From Corylus avellana (Eukaryota > Streptophyta > Magnoliopsida > Fagales > Betulaceae): a stretch of DNA of 64,000 nt. Below, in pieces: positions 35,621-47,800 of the stretch (positions are counted from its first letter, which is position 1; every line of letters begins with the position of its first letter). A program made the position numbers and the translations under genes. The notes beneath the pieces were generated by a model. It saw only the letters and a program-made list of their open reading frames with translations. It did no database searches and was not told the origin of the DNA. Location: NCBI RefSeq assembly GCF_901000735.1, contig NC_081543.1:17387574-17451573 (forward strand). The letters run 5' to 3'.

Positions 35621-36429
35621 TGTGTCACGTTTATATTTAATTCCATCTCTCAAAAACTTCACTCCCCCTTGTCATTTTCATTTGGAGGGTGAAATTATAC
35701 TTTTATCTAAAATGGTTAATTAAATTTATAAAACAAATTTTATTTTGAATTAACAAAATAAAAATTAAAATAAATATTTGATTAGATTAGCTAAAAAAAA
35801 AAAAAAAAAAAAATTATATGGAGCAGCACTTTTTAGAAAAATCATATTATTTTTTATTGTTTCTTTAATATGTTTTATCCCTTTCTAAAACTTTTTCTAC
35901 TTTTCAAAGAATCATTGTGAGAATATTTGTTCACAATTTTTTTAATAGCTAATCGGATATAGAAAACTTTTAAAAAATTATTAGCTAAATTAAGTAAAGT
36001 GAGTTTTAAAGAGTTATTTTGCACAAAAATTTAACTCTTCAATTGAGAATGCTCAGAGGACAAATTACTTTCTATAAAACTCCTGTGTCCTTCGGGATTG
36101 AGAAAACTTTCACTTATCTATATATATTAGTGGTGATAATACACACACCAACATGAGTACATAATGCATCACGCTGGTGTGAACAGTAACAAAAAAATAT
36201 TAAAAAAATGTTGAAACAATAACATTTAATTATTATTCACACCAGCATGAGGCATTGTGCACTCACGCTGCGTGCGTAATATCACCACTATATATATATA
36301 TATATATATATATAACAATGCTTTTAAATTTTATTTTTGTTTTTTCTTTTTCTTTTTCTTTTGGGACAATATGGCATAGTAACATACTAACATGGCTTTT
36401 CAATCATTTCATACAATTTCATTTGTGTT

Positions 36430-36680
36430 ATTTATTTATTTATATTTTGGTCCTTATGGACGGACCAGTTGAAAACGATAAGGCAGTGATCAATACAATG
36501 ACGAAACGACAATCAGGCTTTCCTCAAGTCTTTAATCCTTTATCCCCCACAACCCACATTAATGAAACAAGCCATCGATGAAAAAGGAAATTCCCCTTTG
36601 AATAGAAAAAAAGTCATCCATAAAATACACCTCTCCTTTCCTACTCATCTGTCATCTCCATCACTTAGATATTCACAATA
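36430..36680 (+). promoter_or_regulatory. Extra copy of the CYP72A gene B leader/promoter, without coding sequence (copy 1)
   Basis: Two stretches match the region just before gene B: TTGAAAACGATAAGGCAGTG (compare 42328-42346) and AAAAAAAGTCATCCATAAAA followed by a CTCTCCTTTCCTACTC leader (compare 42702-42746). The match stops before the position of the ATG; no exon 1 sequence follows. Inference: a duplicated promoter that lost or never carried the gene. Confidence 0.7.
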
Positions 36681-37228
36681 TCGAGAAAAAAGTTTTTTAA
36701 GATTATGTATGGATAGTTTCGAGAATTTGAAACAAAATTGGAAAAAATATTTTAAAAGGTAAATTAAATTGAATATATTTGATAAAAACTAAAAATAAAT
36801 AAATAAAAATGATCTAAATTTAAAATATCAAAAACTAAAAATAAATAAACAAATAAACTAAAAATTGAATACATGAGTGGTTCCAAAACCACCCCATAGG
36901 GATGGATTGGTTACCCCTGAAAACCAATGGGGTGGCTCTCTGCCACCCCAACCGCTATATGGGGGTAATGGGGTGGTTGAGCCACCTGAAGAACCACTCG
37001 GGGGTGGCACCCAGGGGTGGCTCAACCGCACCTAGGTTATTTTTATTTATTTTTTATTCTTTATTCTTTTTATTTTTTATTTTATTTTATTTTATTTTGA
37101 ATTTGGTTGAATAATATATATATAAATTTGAGTTGGGTTAAAAAAAAGAAAGTTGAGTTGAGTTGAAAAAATTAGAATTAGGTTAAAATAATAGCAAAAT
37201 ATAAACTCAAAATATAGTAAAAAAAAAT

Positions 37229-37637
37229 GGGTAACTTCACTTTACACCCCTTAAATTATCACGCAATTTGAGAAATTTTAAAAACTTCAAAATCTTTCAA
37301 TTTTGATCTCTAAATTTTCAATTGTAATCAATTTGAACATTTTCGTCAGATTTTAAACGTTAAAAGTGAGACAATGACGTTTATACCCCTAATTTTTTTA
37401 TAAAATTTTAAATTTACCCTTAATTTCAATTTTTTTTTTTAAAAAAAAAAATAGGGATATTTTGGTTATTTTAGAGGTAAATCAAGGAAGTTAACGGCTA
37501 AATCTGACGGTAAATCTGATAGAGGGGTGTAAATTGACTACAATTGAAAGTTTAAGAGTCGAAATTGAGAGGTTTTAAAGTTTGAGAGACCTTCTCAAAT
37601 CACGTAATAATTCAGAGGTCCAAAGTGAAGTTAGCTC
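37229..37637. mobile_element. Palindromic MITE (GGGTAACTTCA ends), left unit
   Basis: GGGTAACTTCACTTTACACC at the left folds on GTCCAAAGTGAAGTTAGCTC at the right, and the arms continue inward for more than 100 bp (TTTCAATTTTGATCTCTAAA against its inverse). This is a long-TIR, Mutator-type MITE in form. The duplicate is at 40508-40909. Confidence 0.6.
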
Positions 37638-37813
37638 AAATAATAAGGAATAAAATGAGACCCTAACAATAAATACTGAAAAGATAATTAACCCCTAAAT
37701 TAAAACAAATTCTTCCAAACTCGGCTAGAAGCTAGAAGCTAGAAGAGAAACTCATACGGCAAAGAAAAGGGTCCACCACGCATGTGAGCAATCAGTATTT
37801 TGCATAACGGGAA

Positions 37814-37920
37814 GCCAATAATGTAAATTGAAATTGTTCATATGCACGCGCCTCGTTGAGTGATTAACACGTGCTGCCACATCGTTTACAGATCGCGTAA
37901 GCACGTACGTCTTCATAAAT
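37814..37920 (+). promoter_or_regulatory. CACGTG-bearing block, copy 2
   Basis: Contains GCACGCGCCTCGTTGAGTG, CACGTG at 37868-37873 and GCACGTACGTC. Near-identical to 41087-41190. It stands 1.8 kb ahead of the second leader copy, as copy 3 stands ahead of gene B itself. Confidence 0.5.
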
Positions 37921-38889
37921 ATATGCTAACATATCAAAAGAAGCATATTTATCGGTTACTATATAAGCACTACTATAAAAGTAAAGAAAAATACAAAATA
38001 TAAAGTACTTAAAGTTACATTTTATGCGGTCTTAAAGAAACAAAATGATGAAAATGAAAAATATATCTCAATTAAAAAGTTTGCTTAAATTATAACCAAA
38101 CAAATTAAGGGCACGGTCATAGCCAAAACAAATTAAGGTCTTAATAGCTTTAATTATAAACTTTACTCTCAACTTACTCGGTTGGATTATTACATGAAAA
38201 TGCTAAATATTGATAAATAAACATTAATTTTTATTTATTTTTTTAATATGAAACCAAAAAAACACAGCCAAAGAGGGAAAGATTAGAAAAAGTCTGAAAA
38301 ACATCAAACACGTTACACGAGACTGAGAGAAACCAAGTCCTTTACTTCTTGGTTTTGACAATTGAGTGTTCTTTACTTCTTGGTTATAACAATTGAGTCA
38401 TTGACAATGCACAGAGAATGTGGAGATTTGCTGCAATGCATTCTCCCACCCATCTTTCTTCTATCTACATCTTGATTTTTTTTTTTTTAAAAAAATAATA
38501 ATAAATAAATAAATACAAGAGAGAGGAGATGATGGGAAAATGGATGAGAGAATGCAAAAAAAAAATTGTCAAAAATGTGAGAGAAACACTTACGCATAGA
38601 CATCAAACAATTAAAAATTAACAACACGCTGCACAATGAACTGAGTGAAAAGCGCAACATACCAAAAAATTAAAAATACCAAGGGCACAACAAACCAAAA
38701 ATTAGAAACTGAGTTAAGAATTTTTTAAAATTTTTGTTTTACCAGGTCGCCCGCCCCCAGGTACCATATATGATACAAAATAAATTGAGGAGACAAAAAT
38801 AAAAGTTGTTAAATCACAAGGTGCAAAAAAGCATTTAACCCCAAATTTTATGCATATCCATGGCCTTAAAATGTGATTTGGCCACCCTC

Positions 38890-38989
38890 NNNNNNNNNNN
38901 NNNNNNNNNNNNNNNNNNNNNNNNNNNNNNNNNNNNNNNNNNNNNNNNNNNNNNNNNNNNNNNNNNNNNNNNNNNNNNNNNNNNNNNNN
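38890..38989. other. Assembly gap of exactly 100 N
   Basis: A block of 100 N, the usual placeholder for a gap of unknown size. The left side stops at GGCCACCCTC, which in the right unit is directly followed by a C and (CT)n run at 42211-42234; the break is thus at a microsatellite. Confidence 1.
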
Positions 38990-39689
38990 TTTTCTCCCTT
39001 TTTAAAATTTTTTCTACTTTTCAAAAAATCATTGTGAGAATATTCGTTCACAATTTTTTTAATAGCTAATCGGATATAGAAAACTTTTAAAAAATTATTA
39101 GATAAATTAAGTAAAGTGAGTTTTAATGAGTTATTTTGTACAAAAATTTAACTCTTCAAATGAGAATGCTCAGAGGACAAATTACTTTCTATAAAACTCC
39201 TATGTCCTTCGGGATTGAGAAAACTTTCACAAAAATTTAACTCTTCAATTGAGAATGCTCAGAAGACAAATTACTTTCTATAAAACTCCTGTGTCCTTCG
39301 GGATTGAGAAAACTTTCACTTATATATATATATATATATATTAGTGGTGACAATATGCACGCCAACATGAGTACATAATGCATCACGCTGATATATATAT
39401 TAGTGGTGATAATACGCACGCCAACATGAGTACATAATGCATCACGCTGGTGTGAACAGTAACCAAAAAAATATTAAAAAAATGTTGAAACAGTAACTTT
39501 TAATTACTATTTACACCAGCATGAGGCATTGTGCACTCATGCTGCGTGCGTAATATCACCACTATATATATATAACACCACTATATATATATATATATAT
39601 ATATATAACAATGCTTTTAAATTTTATTTTTGTTTTTTCTTTTGGGACAATATGGCATAGTAACATACTAACATGGCTTTTCAATCATT

Positions 39690-39960
39690 TCATACAATTT
39701 CATTTGTGTTATTTATTTATTTATATTTTGGTCCTTATGGACGGACCAGTTGAAAACGATAAGGCAGTGATCAATACAATGACGAAACGACAATCAGGCT
39801 TTCCTCAAGTCTTTAATCCTTTATCCCCCACATTAATGAAACAAGCCATCGATGAAAAAGGAAATTCCCCTTTGAATAGAAAAAAAGTCATCCATAAAAT
39901 ACACCTCTCCTTTCCTACACATCTGTCATCTCCATCACTTAGATATTCACAATATCGAGA
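39690..39960 (+). promoter_or_regulatory. Extra copy of the CYP72A gene B leader/promoter, without coding sequence (copy 2)
   Basis: Almost identical to 36430-36680, missing about a dozen bases near 39830. It resembles the true gene B upstream at 42314-42750 less closely than it resembles copy 1. No exon 1 follows. Confidence 0.7.
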
Positions 39961-40507
39961 AAAAAGTTTTTTAAGATTATGTATGGATAGTTTCGAGAAT
40001 TTGAAACAAAATTGGAAAAAATATTTTAAAAGGTAAATTAAATTGAATATATTTGATAAAAACTAAAAATAAATAAATAAAAATGATCTAAATTTAAAAT
40101 ATCAAAAACTAAAAATAAATAAACAAATAAACTAAAAATTGAATACATGAGTGGTTCTAAAACCACCCCCATAGGGATGGATTGGTTACTCCTGAAAACC
40201 AATGGGGTGGCTCTCTGCCACCCCAACCGCTATATGGGGGTAATGGGGTGGTTGAGCCACCTGAAGAACCACTCGGGGGTGGCACCCAGGGGTGGCTCAA
40301 CCGCCCCTAGGTTATTTTTAATTTTTTTTATTCTTTATTCTTTATTCTTTTTATTTTTTATTTTATTTTATTTTGAATTTGGTTGAATAATATATATATA
40401 TAAATTTGAGTTGGGTTAAAAAAAAAAAAAGTTGAGTTGAGTTGAAAAAATTAGAATTAGGTTAAAATAATAGCCAAATATAAACTCAAAATATAGTAAA
40501 AAAAAAA

Positions 40508-40909
40508 GGGTAACTTCAATTTACACCCTTAAATTATCACGCAATTTGAGAAATTTTAAAAACTTCAAAATCTTTCAATTTGGATCTCTAAATTTTCAAT
40601 TGTAATCAATTTGAACATTTTCGTCAGATTTTAAACGTTAAAAGTGAGACAATGACGTTTATACCCCTAATTTTTTTATAAAATTTTAAATTTACCCTTA
40701 ATTTCAATTTTTTTTAAAAAAAATTAAGGATATTTTGGTTATTTTAGAGGTAAATCAAGGAAGTTAACGGCTAAATCTGACGGTAAATCTGATGGAGAGG
40801 TGCAAATTGACTATAATTGAAAGTTCAGGAGTCGAAATTGAGAGATTTTGAAGTTTAGGAAACCTTCTCAAATCACGTAATAATTCAGAGATCCAAAGTG
40901 AAGTTACCT
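40508..40909. mobile_element. Palindromic MITE (GGGTAACTTCA ends), right unit
   Basis: Same element as 37229-37637 at the same place in the right unit, ending GAAGTTACCTC. It was duplicated with its surroundings rather than inserted anew. Confidence 0.6.
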
Positions 40910-41086
40910 CAAATAATAAGGAATAAAATGAGACCCTAACAATAAATACTGAAAAGATAATTAACCCCTAAATTAAAACAAATTCTTCCAAACTCGGCTA
41001 GAAGCTAGAAGCTAGAAGAGAAACTCATACGGCAAAGAAAAGGGTCCACCACGCATGTGAGCAATCAGTATTTTGCATAACGGGAA

Positions 41087-41190
41087 GCCAATAATGTAAA
41101 TTGAAATTGTTTATATGCACGCGCCTCGTTGAGTGATTAACACGTGCTGCCACATCGTTTACAGATCGCGTAAGCACGTACGTCTTCATA
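41087..41190 (+). promoter_or_regulatory. CACGTG-bearing block, copy 3
   Basis: CACGTG at 41141-41146, about 1.6 kb upstream of the gene B ATG, with GCACGCGCCTCG and GCACGTACGTC on either side. The same block precedes each leader copy. Confidence 0.5.
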
Positions 41191-42210
41191 AATATATGCT
41201 AACATATCAAAAAAAGCATATTTATCGGTTACTATATAAGCACTAGTATAAAAGTAAAGAAAAATATAAAATATAAAGTATTTAAAGTTACATTTTATGC
41301 GGTCTTAGAGAAACAAAATGATGAAAATGAAAAATATATCTCAATTAAAAAGCTTGCTTAAATTATAACCAAATAAATTAAGGGCACGGTCATAACCAAA
41401 ACAAATTAAGACCTTAATGACTTTAATTATAAACTTTACTCTTAACTTACTCGGTTGGATTATTACATGAACATGCTAAATATTGATAAATAAACATTAA
41501 ATTTTGTTTTTTTTTAATATGAAACCAATAAAAAACAGCCAAAGAGGAAAAGATTAGAAAAAGTCTGAAAAACATCGAACACGTTACACGAGACTGAGAG
41601 AAACCAAGTTCTTTACTTCTTGGTTTTGACAAATGAGTGTTCTTTACTTCTTGGTTATAACAATTGAGTCATTGACAATGCACAGAGAACGTGGAGATTT
41701 GCTGAGATTTGCTGCAATGCATTCTCCCACCCATCTCCTCACCATCTTTCTTCTATCTACATCTTGATTTTTTTTTTTTTTTAAAATAATAATAATAATA
41801 AATAAATAAATACAAGAGAGAGGAGATGATGGAAAATGGATGAGAGAATGCAAAAAAAAATTTGTCAAAAATGTGAGAGAAACATCGAACACGCACTTAC
41901 GCATAAACATCAAACAATTAAAAATTAACAACACGCTGCACAATGAACTGAGTGAAAAGCGCAACAAACCAAAAAATTAAAAATACCAAGGGCGCAACAA
42001 ACCAAAAATTAGAAACTGTGTTAAGAATTTTTTTTTAATTTTTTTTTACCATAGTGCCCGCCCCCAGGTCGCCCTCACTAGGTACCATATATGATACAAA
42101 ATAAATTGAGGAGACTAAAATAAAAGTTGTTAAATCACAAGGAGCAAAAAAGCATTTAACCCCAAATTTTATGCATATCCATGGCCTTAAAAGGTGATTT
42201 GGCCACCCTC

Positions 42211-42785
42211 CCCCTCTCTCTCTCTCTCTCTCTCTAGAGTTTATTTTTTCTTCCTTTTTTGTGATATAGCTTTTTTTTTTTTAATTTTTTTATGTTAATA
42301 TTTATTTTGGTCCTTATTATGGAGCCGTTGAAAATGACAAGGTAGTGATTACAATCACGACACTCAGTCTTTTCTTTAATCTATATATATATATATATAT
42401 ATATATATTTTATGGTATGTTTGAAATTACGATTTTTTAATAATAATTTAAATTTATTAAAAAAAAATAATTTAAATTTAAATTATAATTTTGTATAACA
42501 AATATTTGATAAAAAATAAAATTAACATGTTTTACCTTATCTTTTACAATTTTGAAAAGTAACAATTAAAAAATATATATTTAAAAAATTGACTTTATTA
42601 AATCCACAAACTCAAAACAATGTCCTAATCAATGAAACAAGCATCAATTTGAACAAAATTTCCCCTTGTCGCCCCTTTGATCTTTTTCCTCCTTTGAATA
42701 CAAAAAAAGTCATCCATAAAATTCACTTCTCCCCTTTCCTACTCTTCTCCATCCTTCTTCTCTGCCTCTCCCCCTCCTGCAAAAA
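42211..42785 (+). promoter_or_regulatory. Proximal promoter and 5' leader of CYP72A gene B
   Basis: A (CT)n tract (42212-42234) is followed by T-rich sequence, a (TA)n run at about 42384-42408 that could serve as TATA region, and a leader rich in CTCC/TTCTC just before the ATG at 42786. Around 42410-42600 there is AT-rich, MITE-like sequence that separates the two parts matched by the leader copies. Confidence 0.5.
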
Positions 42786-44831
42786 ATGGCTGTATCATCA
42801 CTACTTGTGATCTTCAGCAGTACTCTTCTCCTTGCAATCCTAACGTTGGGGTGGAGGATTCTGAAGTGGGTGTGGCTGAGGCCCAAATACCTGGAGAGGC
42901 GCCTGAGAGAGCAGGGCTGTTCCGGCAACTCCTACCGGCTCTTCTTCGGAGACTTGAAGGACAGCTCCATGATGTCGAAGCAAGCAAAGTCTACACCCAT
43001 CAATTTCTCTGATGATATTTCGCCACGTGTCATCCCCTTCGTCCATCACACTGTCAAGAATTATGGTATGTCTACCATACCCTTATTATCTACTCATTTT
43101 GTTACCTCAATCATCATGTGTCACGTAGCTTTATAAATTTTTGAGTAAAGTTGGTATATTTTTCTCAAACTAAAACTCAATTAATAATGTAATTCTAATC
43201 TTTCAATTGAGACAATATTTTTCAAAGAAAAGGGCTAAGTGCTCTCTTGGTGATCTCTTAATCATAGGTGGATATTATTTTTTAAAAAAGCAAAAAAAGA
43301 AACTTTCTTTATTTCTGTCATTTTGTTTTTAAAAAATAATATCTACCTAGGATGAGAAGAGCACTAGGAGAATCCCAGAAGAATACCTAGAATTTTTCAT
43401 TTCTAAACTACTAAAATATTATCACTTAAGACTAGCAAAAAGATAAAAATGTTCTTATGAATTTCTCAATAAGACAAAAATACGCTTATAAATTCAAAAA
43501 ACAAAAAAACAAAAAACAAAAATAATAATAAATTTTAATTTTTTTAAAACGGATTTTTTTTTTTTTTAAAAAAAAGGGTTTGTTTTCCGAAACCGAAATT
43601 TTTATTTAAAAAAAAATGAAAATTTTCAATTTTATTTAAAAAAAAAAATCTTTTTTTTTTAATTATTTTCTTATAAAAAGGTTTTTTTTTTTAAAGAAAG
43701 TTTGAAGATATTGTCACAAATAAAAGTTTGGAGAACATTATTAATTAGGTAGTAGTTTGAGAAGAATATATAAACTTTTTCCTAATTTTTTTTTTCATTT
43801 TTATAAAATAAGCTTAGAGTCTTAATTTTTCGTTCCATTAGGGCCACGCGTCTAGCCTTGAGGGGTTTCGGTCCCTTGACAAAATTTAAAAAATGTCACA
43901 AAATTTTAAGAATTTCATTTAAATTTTAGATATTTTTATAAAATTGACCTCTCAAAATTAATTTTTACCTCTAAAAATTTCTTCTTTTTAAAATTTTTCC
44001 CCCTCCAAAATTATTTTCTAATTCCGCCCCATGTGGGAGTATGTAGCGGTTCTCGGATATGATTAGATTATATCATTGCAACTTTTATTATCTCCCAATA
44101 AATTTTACACATACTTTCACGTCTACACTCCCAAATTCATACTCTCAAATGTGACGTGACGTGACATGATAATTACTATTAAAGAGAGTGTAAATAGACT
44201 TGAACATATGTGCAACATTTCTCTTATTTTCCATGTTTTATAAAGATATTGGATCTTCTTCTGACCTTGAAACATATGCAGGCAAGAATTGTTTTATATG
44301 GATTGGCCCAAAGCCGAGAGTGTATATTATGGATCCGGAACTAATAAAAGATGTTTTCACAAATATCGGTGAGTTTCGGAAGCCACGCATAAACCCACTT
44401 TCTAGGTTGCTGTCATTGGGAGTAGTGGCGTACGAGGGAGAGAAATGGGCTAAACACAGAAAGATTATCAACCCTGCATTCCGGGTCGAAAAGTTGAAGG
44501 TTTTTTCTTTTACTTTCTGTTTTTGTTTAAATCCATTCAGAAGCAATACTTGTGCAGTTGTACTGTCTAAAACTGGATTCTTGTTATCACGTTATGTTGA
44601 AAATGTTGTCCCTGTTTGTTTTGGGGTAAAACATTTTCTCAAAAAAAAAATTTTCCCTAGTGCCACACTCTTTTGCGTGGGGTGGAGCCATTGTCTCCTA
44701 TGTGGGGATGGTTCTCTACCCTGGCAGAGGTGGACGGGGTGTAGTCTGTCTCATGCAGACAGGGATGGAGGCAGAGTTTAGTATAGACAGAGGCCAATGA
44801 CTAATAAATTGAAATTGTGTTGCTAAGGGCG

Positions 44832-44863
<32 letters not shown>

Positions 44864-47800
44864 ACCTTATAAATTTTTTTTTTTTTTACCTTCAATTATT
44901 TTATTTTTATTTTTTCCTTATGAGTTAGGGGGTAGCCATGGCCTATATGGGCCACCCCCTTCCTTGGTCCCTGCATGTGGATCTCCAACCCACAAAGGTG
45001 TGCAAGGTGGAACTCTTTCCCTTGCCTCCATGTGGGGTGGATCTGTTCAAATCTTGCTTGAAAATTGTTTGAATTTTGGTTTTTTGTGGTTCCAAGGAAT
45101 TGTCTGGTATAATTTGTATTCCTATGAATATGGTCTTATAATTTGTACCTCCAAAAAAAAAAAAAAAAAAGTTCTCTCATTTCTTAACGGTCTGTTGGGG
45201 TTTGTGGTTTCAAAACATGCGATTTAAAAAATAACGATTACAAAACGAGATTTTTAAAAACGTAGTTAAGAATTTGATAGAATCGCAGATTGGCTTTTAA
45301 AATCACATTTTGGCCTTTAATTCTCCCTTGCTTCCAGACTTGCAGTTTGAAAATGTGGATTTTCCCATTTTTTTCAAATCTCCATTTTTTAAGAATGCAC
45401 TCCAAACAAGACATTTTTCACGATTTTGTTTAAAAACATACTTTGGCCTGTGAACGTAGGGCCAAACGGACTCTAAGTTTACAAGATATTTTTGTTTTTA
45501 CCAGAAAATAATGACTATTTTTCATCAAAAAAGATGTTTTCAACATTTAACGGCTTTTTTTTGTCATTTTAATAAACTATCCATCTATAATGGTAATCCT
45601 TAATTTTTCCTTGAAAGGATACAAAATGACTACTACACATTCACTTTTCTTAGCAAAAGGAAAAGAATTTTTTGTGTCATTTTAATAAATAATCCCAAGC
45701 TGTAATCCTTAATCTCTTAAGGATACAAAATGACTACACAATAGTATTTTGATCATCTTCTAGTTCAGAAACTGATGACAAAAAGTGTTGGGTTCAAATC
45801 AAAATCTAACAACATTCAAACATCAAGAATGTCAATTATTGGAAATTCCATCAAACTCCTGTAAATTTAAACTCCCTCCCTCGAAATAATACCACTCAAG
45901 AGTTAAATTTCCATTTCAACTAGTTTCAGGAAGCCATTATAAAGCATTTAGCTATTCTGAATTGTTTACATCAATGGAAACACTTTTATGCTAAAAGCTC
46001 TGTTTCCTGTATGATCTTTCAAAATCTTTTACCTTGTGATTGCTGCAGGCTATGACACATGCATTTTATCAGAGTTGCAATGATATGATTAGCCAATGGG
46101 ACAGGCTGATCGGTGAAGAGGGGTCTTGTGAGTTAGATATATGGCCTTCTATTGAAAATCTATCAGGTGATGCGATATCTCGAACAGCATTTGGAAGTAG
46201 CTACACTGAAGGAAAAAGAATATTCCAACTCCAAAAAGAACAAGCTGAATTTGTTGTGAAAGCTGTACAATCTGTCTACATTCCAGGATGGAGGTAATTA
46301 ATGTTTAAATTTTTATTTAACTTCATCATGAAATCAGGTCAAGTTAGTTTATATTGAATTATGGTTAAGTTCAGAAATAGTGTTAGACTGCAGAAAAAGA
46401 AGTTGGGACAAGAAATGCAGCAAACTTTCAACAAATTTTAACTTCTGCTCTATCCACCTATTTCAGTTCACTTTTCTTACGACTTTAGGTGAAGAATAGA
46501 TCTTATAGTTTATTTGAAAACACGTTTTTCGTATTATAATTTATTTTCCTAAACAACTGATCAACAAAGTTGTAGCAACCAAGGAAAGCTCTAGCCACAT
46601 TTGCTAACTTATTAGCAAATGTGGGATTTATAAACTACACTCTATGTGAACTGCTCATCTGCCCAATATGGGACCGGAGTTTTACAGACTCCCTCCTTAA
46701 ACCCCTGACGTCTTCGTCAGGGCCACGTCATGCGGTGCGAACAATACCACATGACATTAGTAAGTGGCTCTAATACCATTTGTAACGACCTAGGGAAAGC
46801 GTTAGCCACACTTGCATTATCACTCCAAAATGATTACTCAATTTGGGAGATAGCACCCATGAGTGTCTTTATAAACCACTCATTCTATGTGGGCTACTCA
46901 TCTGCCCCGCCCAAAAAAGAGACCCAAACCGAATTGTTACAAAAGTAGTGAGGAATCACATTCTTATTTCCCTTCTTCATGCCTTCACAATTTGTAAGAT
47001 TTTTATGTGTAGGTTTCTACCAACCAAAATGAACAAGAGAATGAAGGAAATCGATCGAGAAGTACGAACTTTGCTAACGGAAATCATTAACAATCGAGAG
47101 AGGGAAAGGAAGGCAGGAAATGCCCCGAATGATGATTTATTAGGTATACTTTTGGAATCCAATTCTAGAGAACTTCGAGAATCTGGAAATGAAAAGAAAG
47201 CTGCAATGAGTCTTACAGATGTAATTGAGGAATGTAAGCTATTTTACTTTGCGGGGCAAGAGACAACCTCAGTTTTGCTCGTTTGGACAATGGTTTTGTT
47301 GAGCAAGTATCCAAATTGGCAAGTGCGTGCAAGAGAAGAGGTTTTGCAAGTTTTTGGCAAGAACAAACCAGACTTTGATGGGTTACATCACCTTAAAGTT
47401 GTAAGTATATTTCCTTATGTTTACCTTATTAAGATGGATGTTTCAATACAGATTTTCTTTGTCTATCAAGTTGATTCAATCAGTTTCTCAACCTTCAAAA
47501 TAGTGATTCAACACGTAATCATAAGACTTGGATATACTGATGCAGTTTTCAGGCAAACACCACAAAAAACATAACACTATCACTATGGTAGGCTCAAATT
47601 CTTTCCTATTAAATGAGTAGAACCTTTGTTCTGATACTATATTAAATCAAACTTTTCTCAAAAGTTTAAGTTAATAGAAATGGATGAAGTTAATCTTTAA
47701 CAAATGCTCCTAGAGTTAGGTCCGTAGATGGAGTAATAAGTCTTGGTTTTCTATCTATAAGTAGTCTTCAATGTTAATTAAACATGTTTATGAGAGAAGT

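Larger units (their letters stand above)
35874..38889. repeat. 3 kb direct repeat, left unit (ends at the N gap)
   Basis: From the word CTACTTTTCAAAGAATC to GGCCACCCTC, this matches 38990-42210 nearly base for base, apart from indels, microsatellite lengths and two small inner duplications in the right unit. It carries a copy of the upstream leader of CYP72A gene B (36430-36680), a GGGGTGGC block (36870-37035), a palindromic MITE (37229-37637) and a G-box block (37814-37920). Any open frame of about 108 codons at 36255-36581 lies on the leader copy and is not a gene. Confidence 0.9.
38990..42210. repeat. 3 kb direct repeat, right unit
   Basis: Second unit, ending where gene B's own (CT)n tract and promoter begin. 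It differs from the left unit by an 89-bp tandem duplication (39142-39230 and 39231-39319) and a 59-bp one (starting 39341 and 39400), plus small indels. It carries the leader copy at 39690-39960, the MITE 40508-40909, and the G-box block 41087-41190. Confidence 0.9.

Noticed and set aside
36255..36581. Open frame of 108 codons, with a near copy at 39611-40036, that could be a duplicated small gene
   Set aside because: It lies over the duplicated leader/promoter of CYP72A gene B, starts in T-rich and (TA)n sequence and has no protein-like pattern. The true leader before gene B is not open in this way.
38866..39069. Open frames across the N block
   Set aside because: They contain the 100-N gap, so no sequence supports them.
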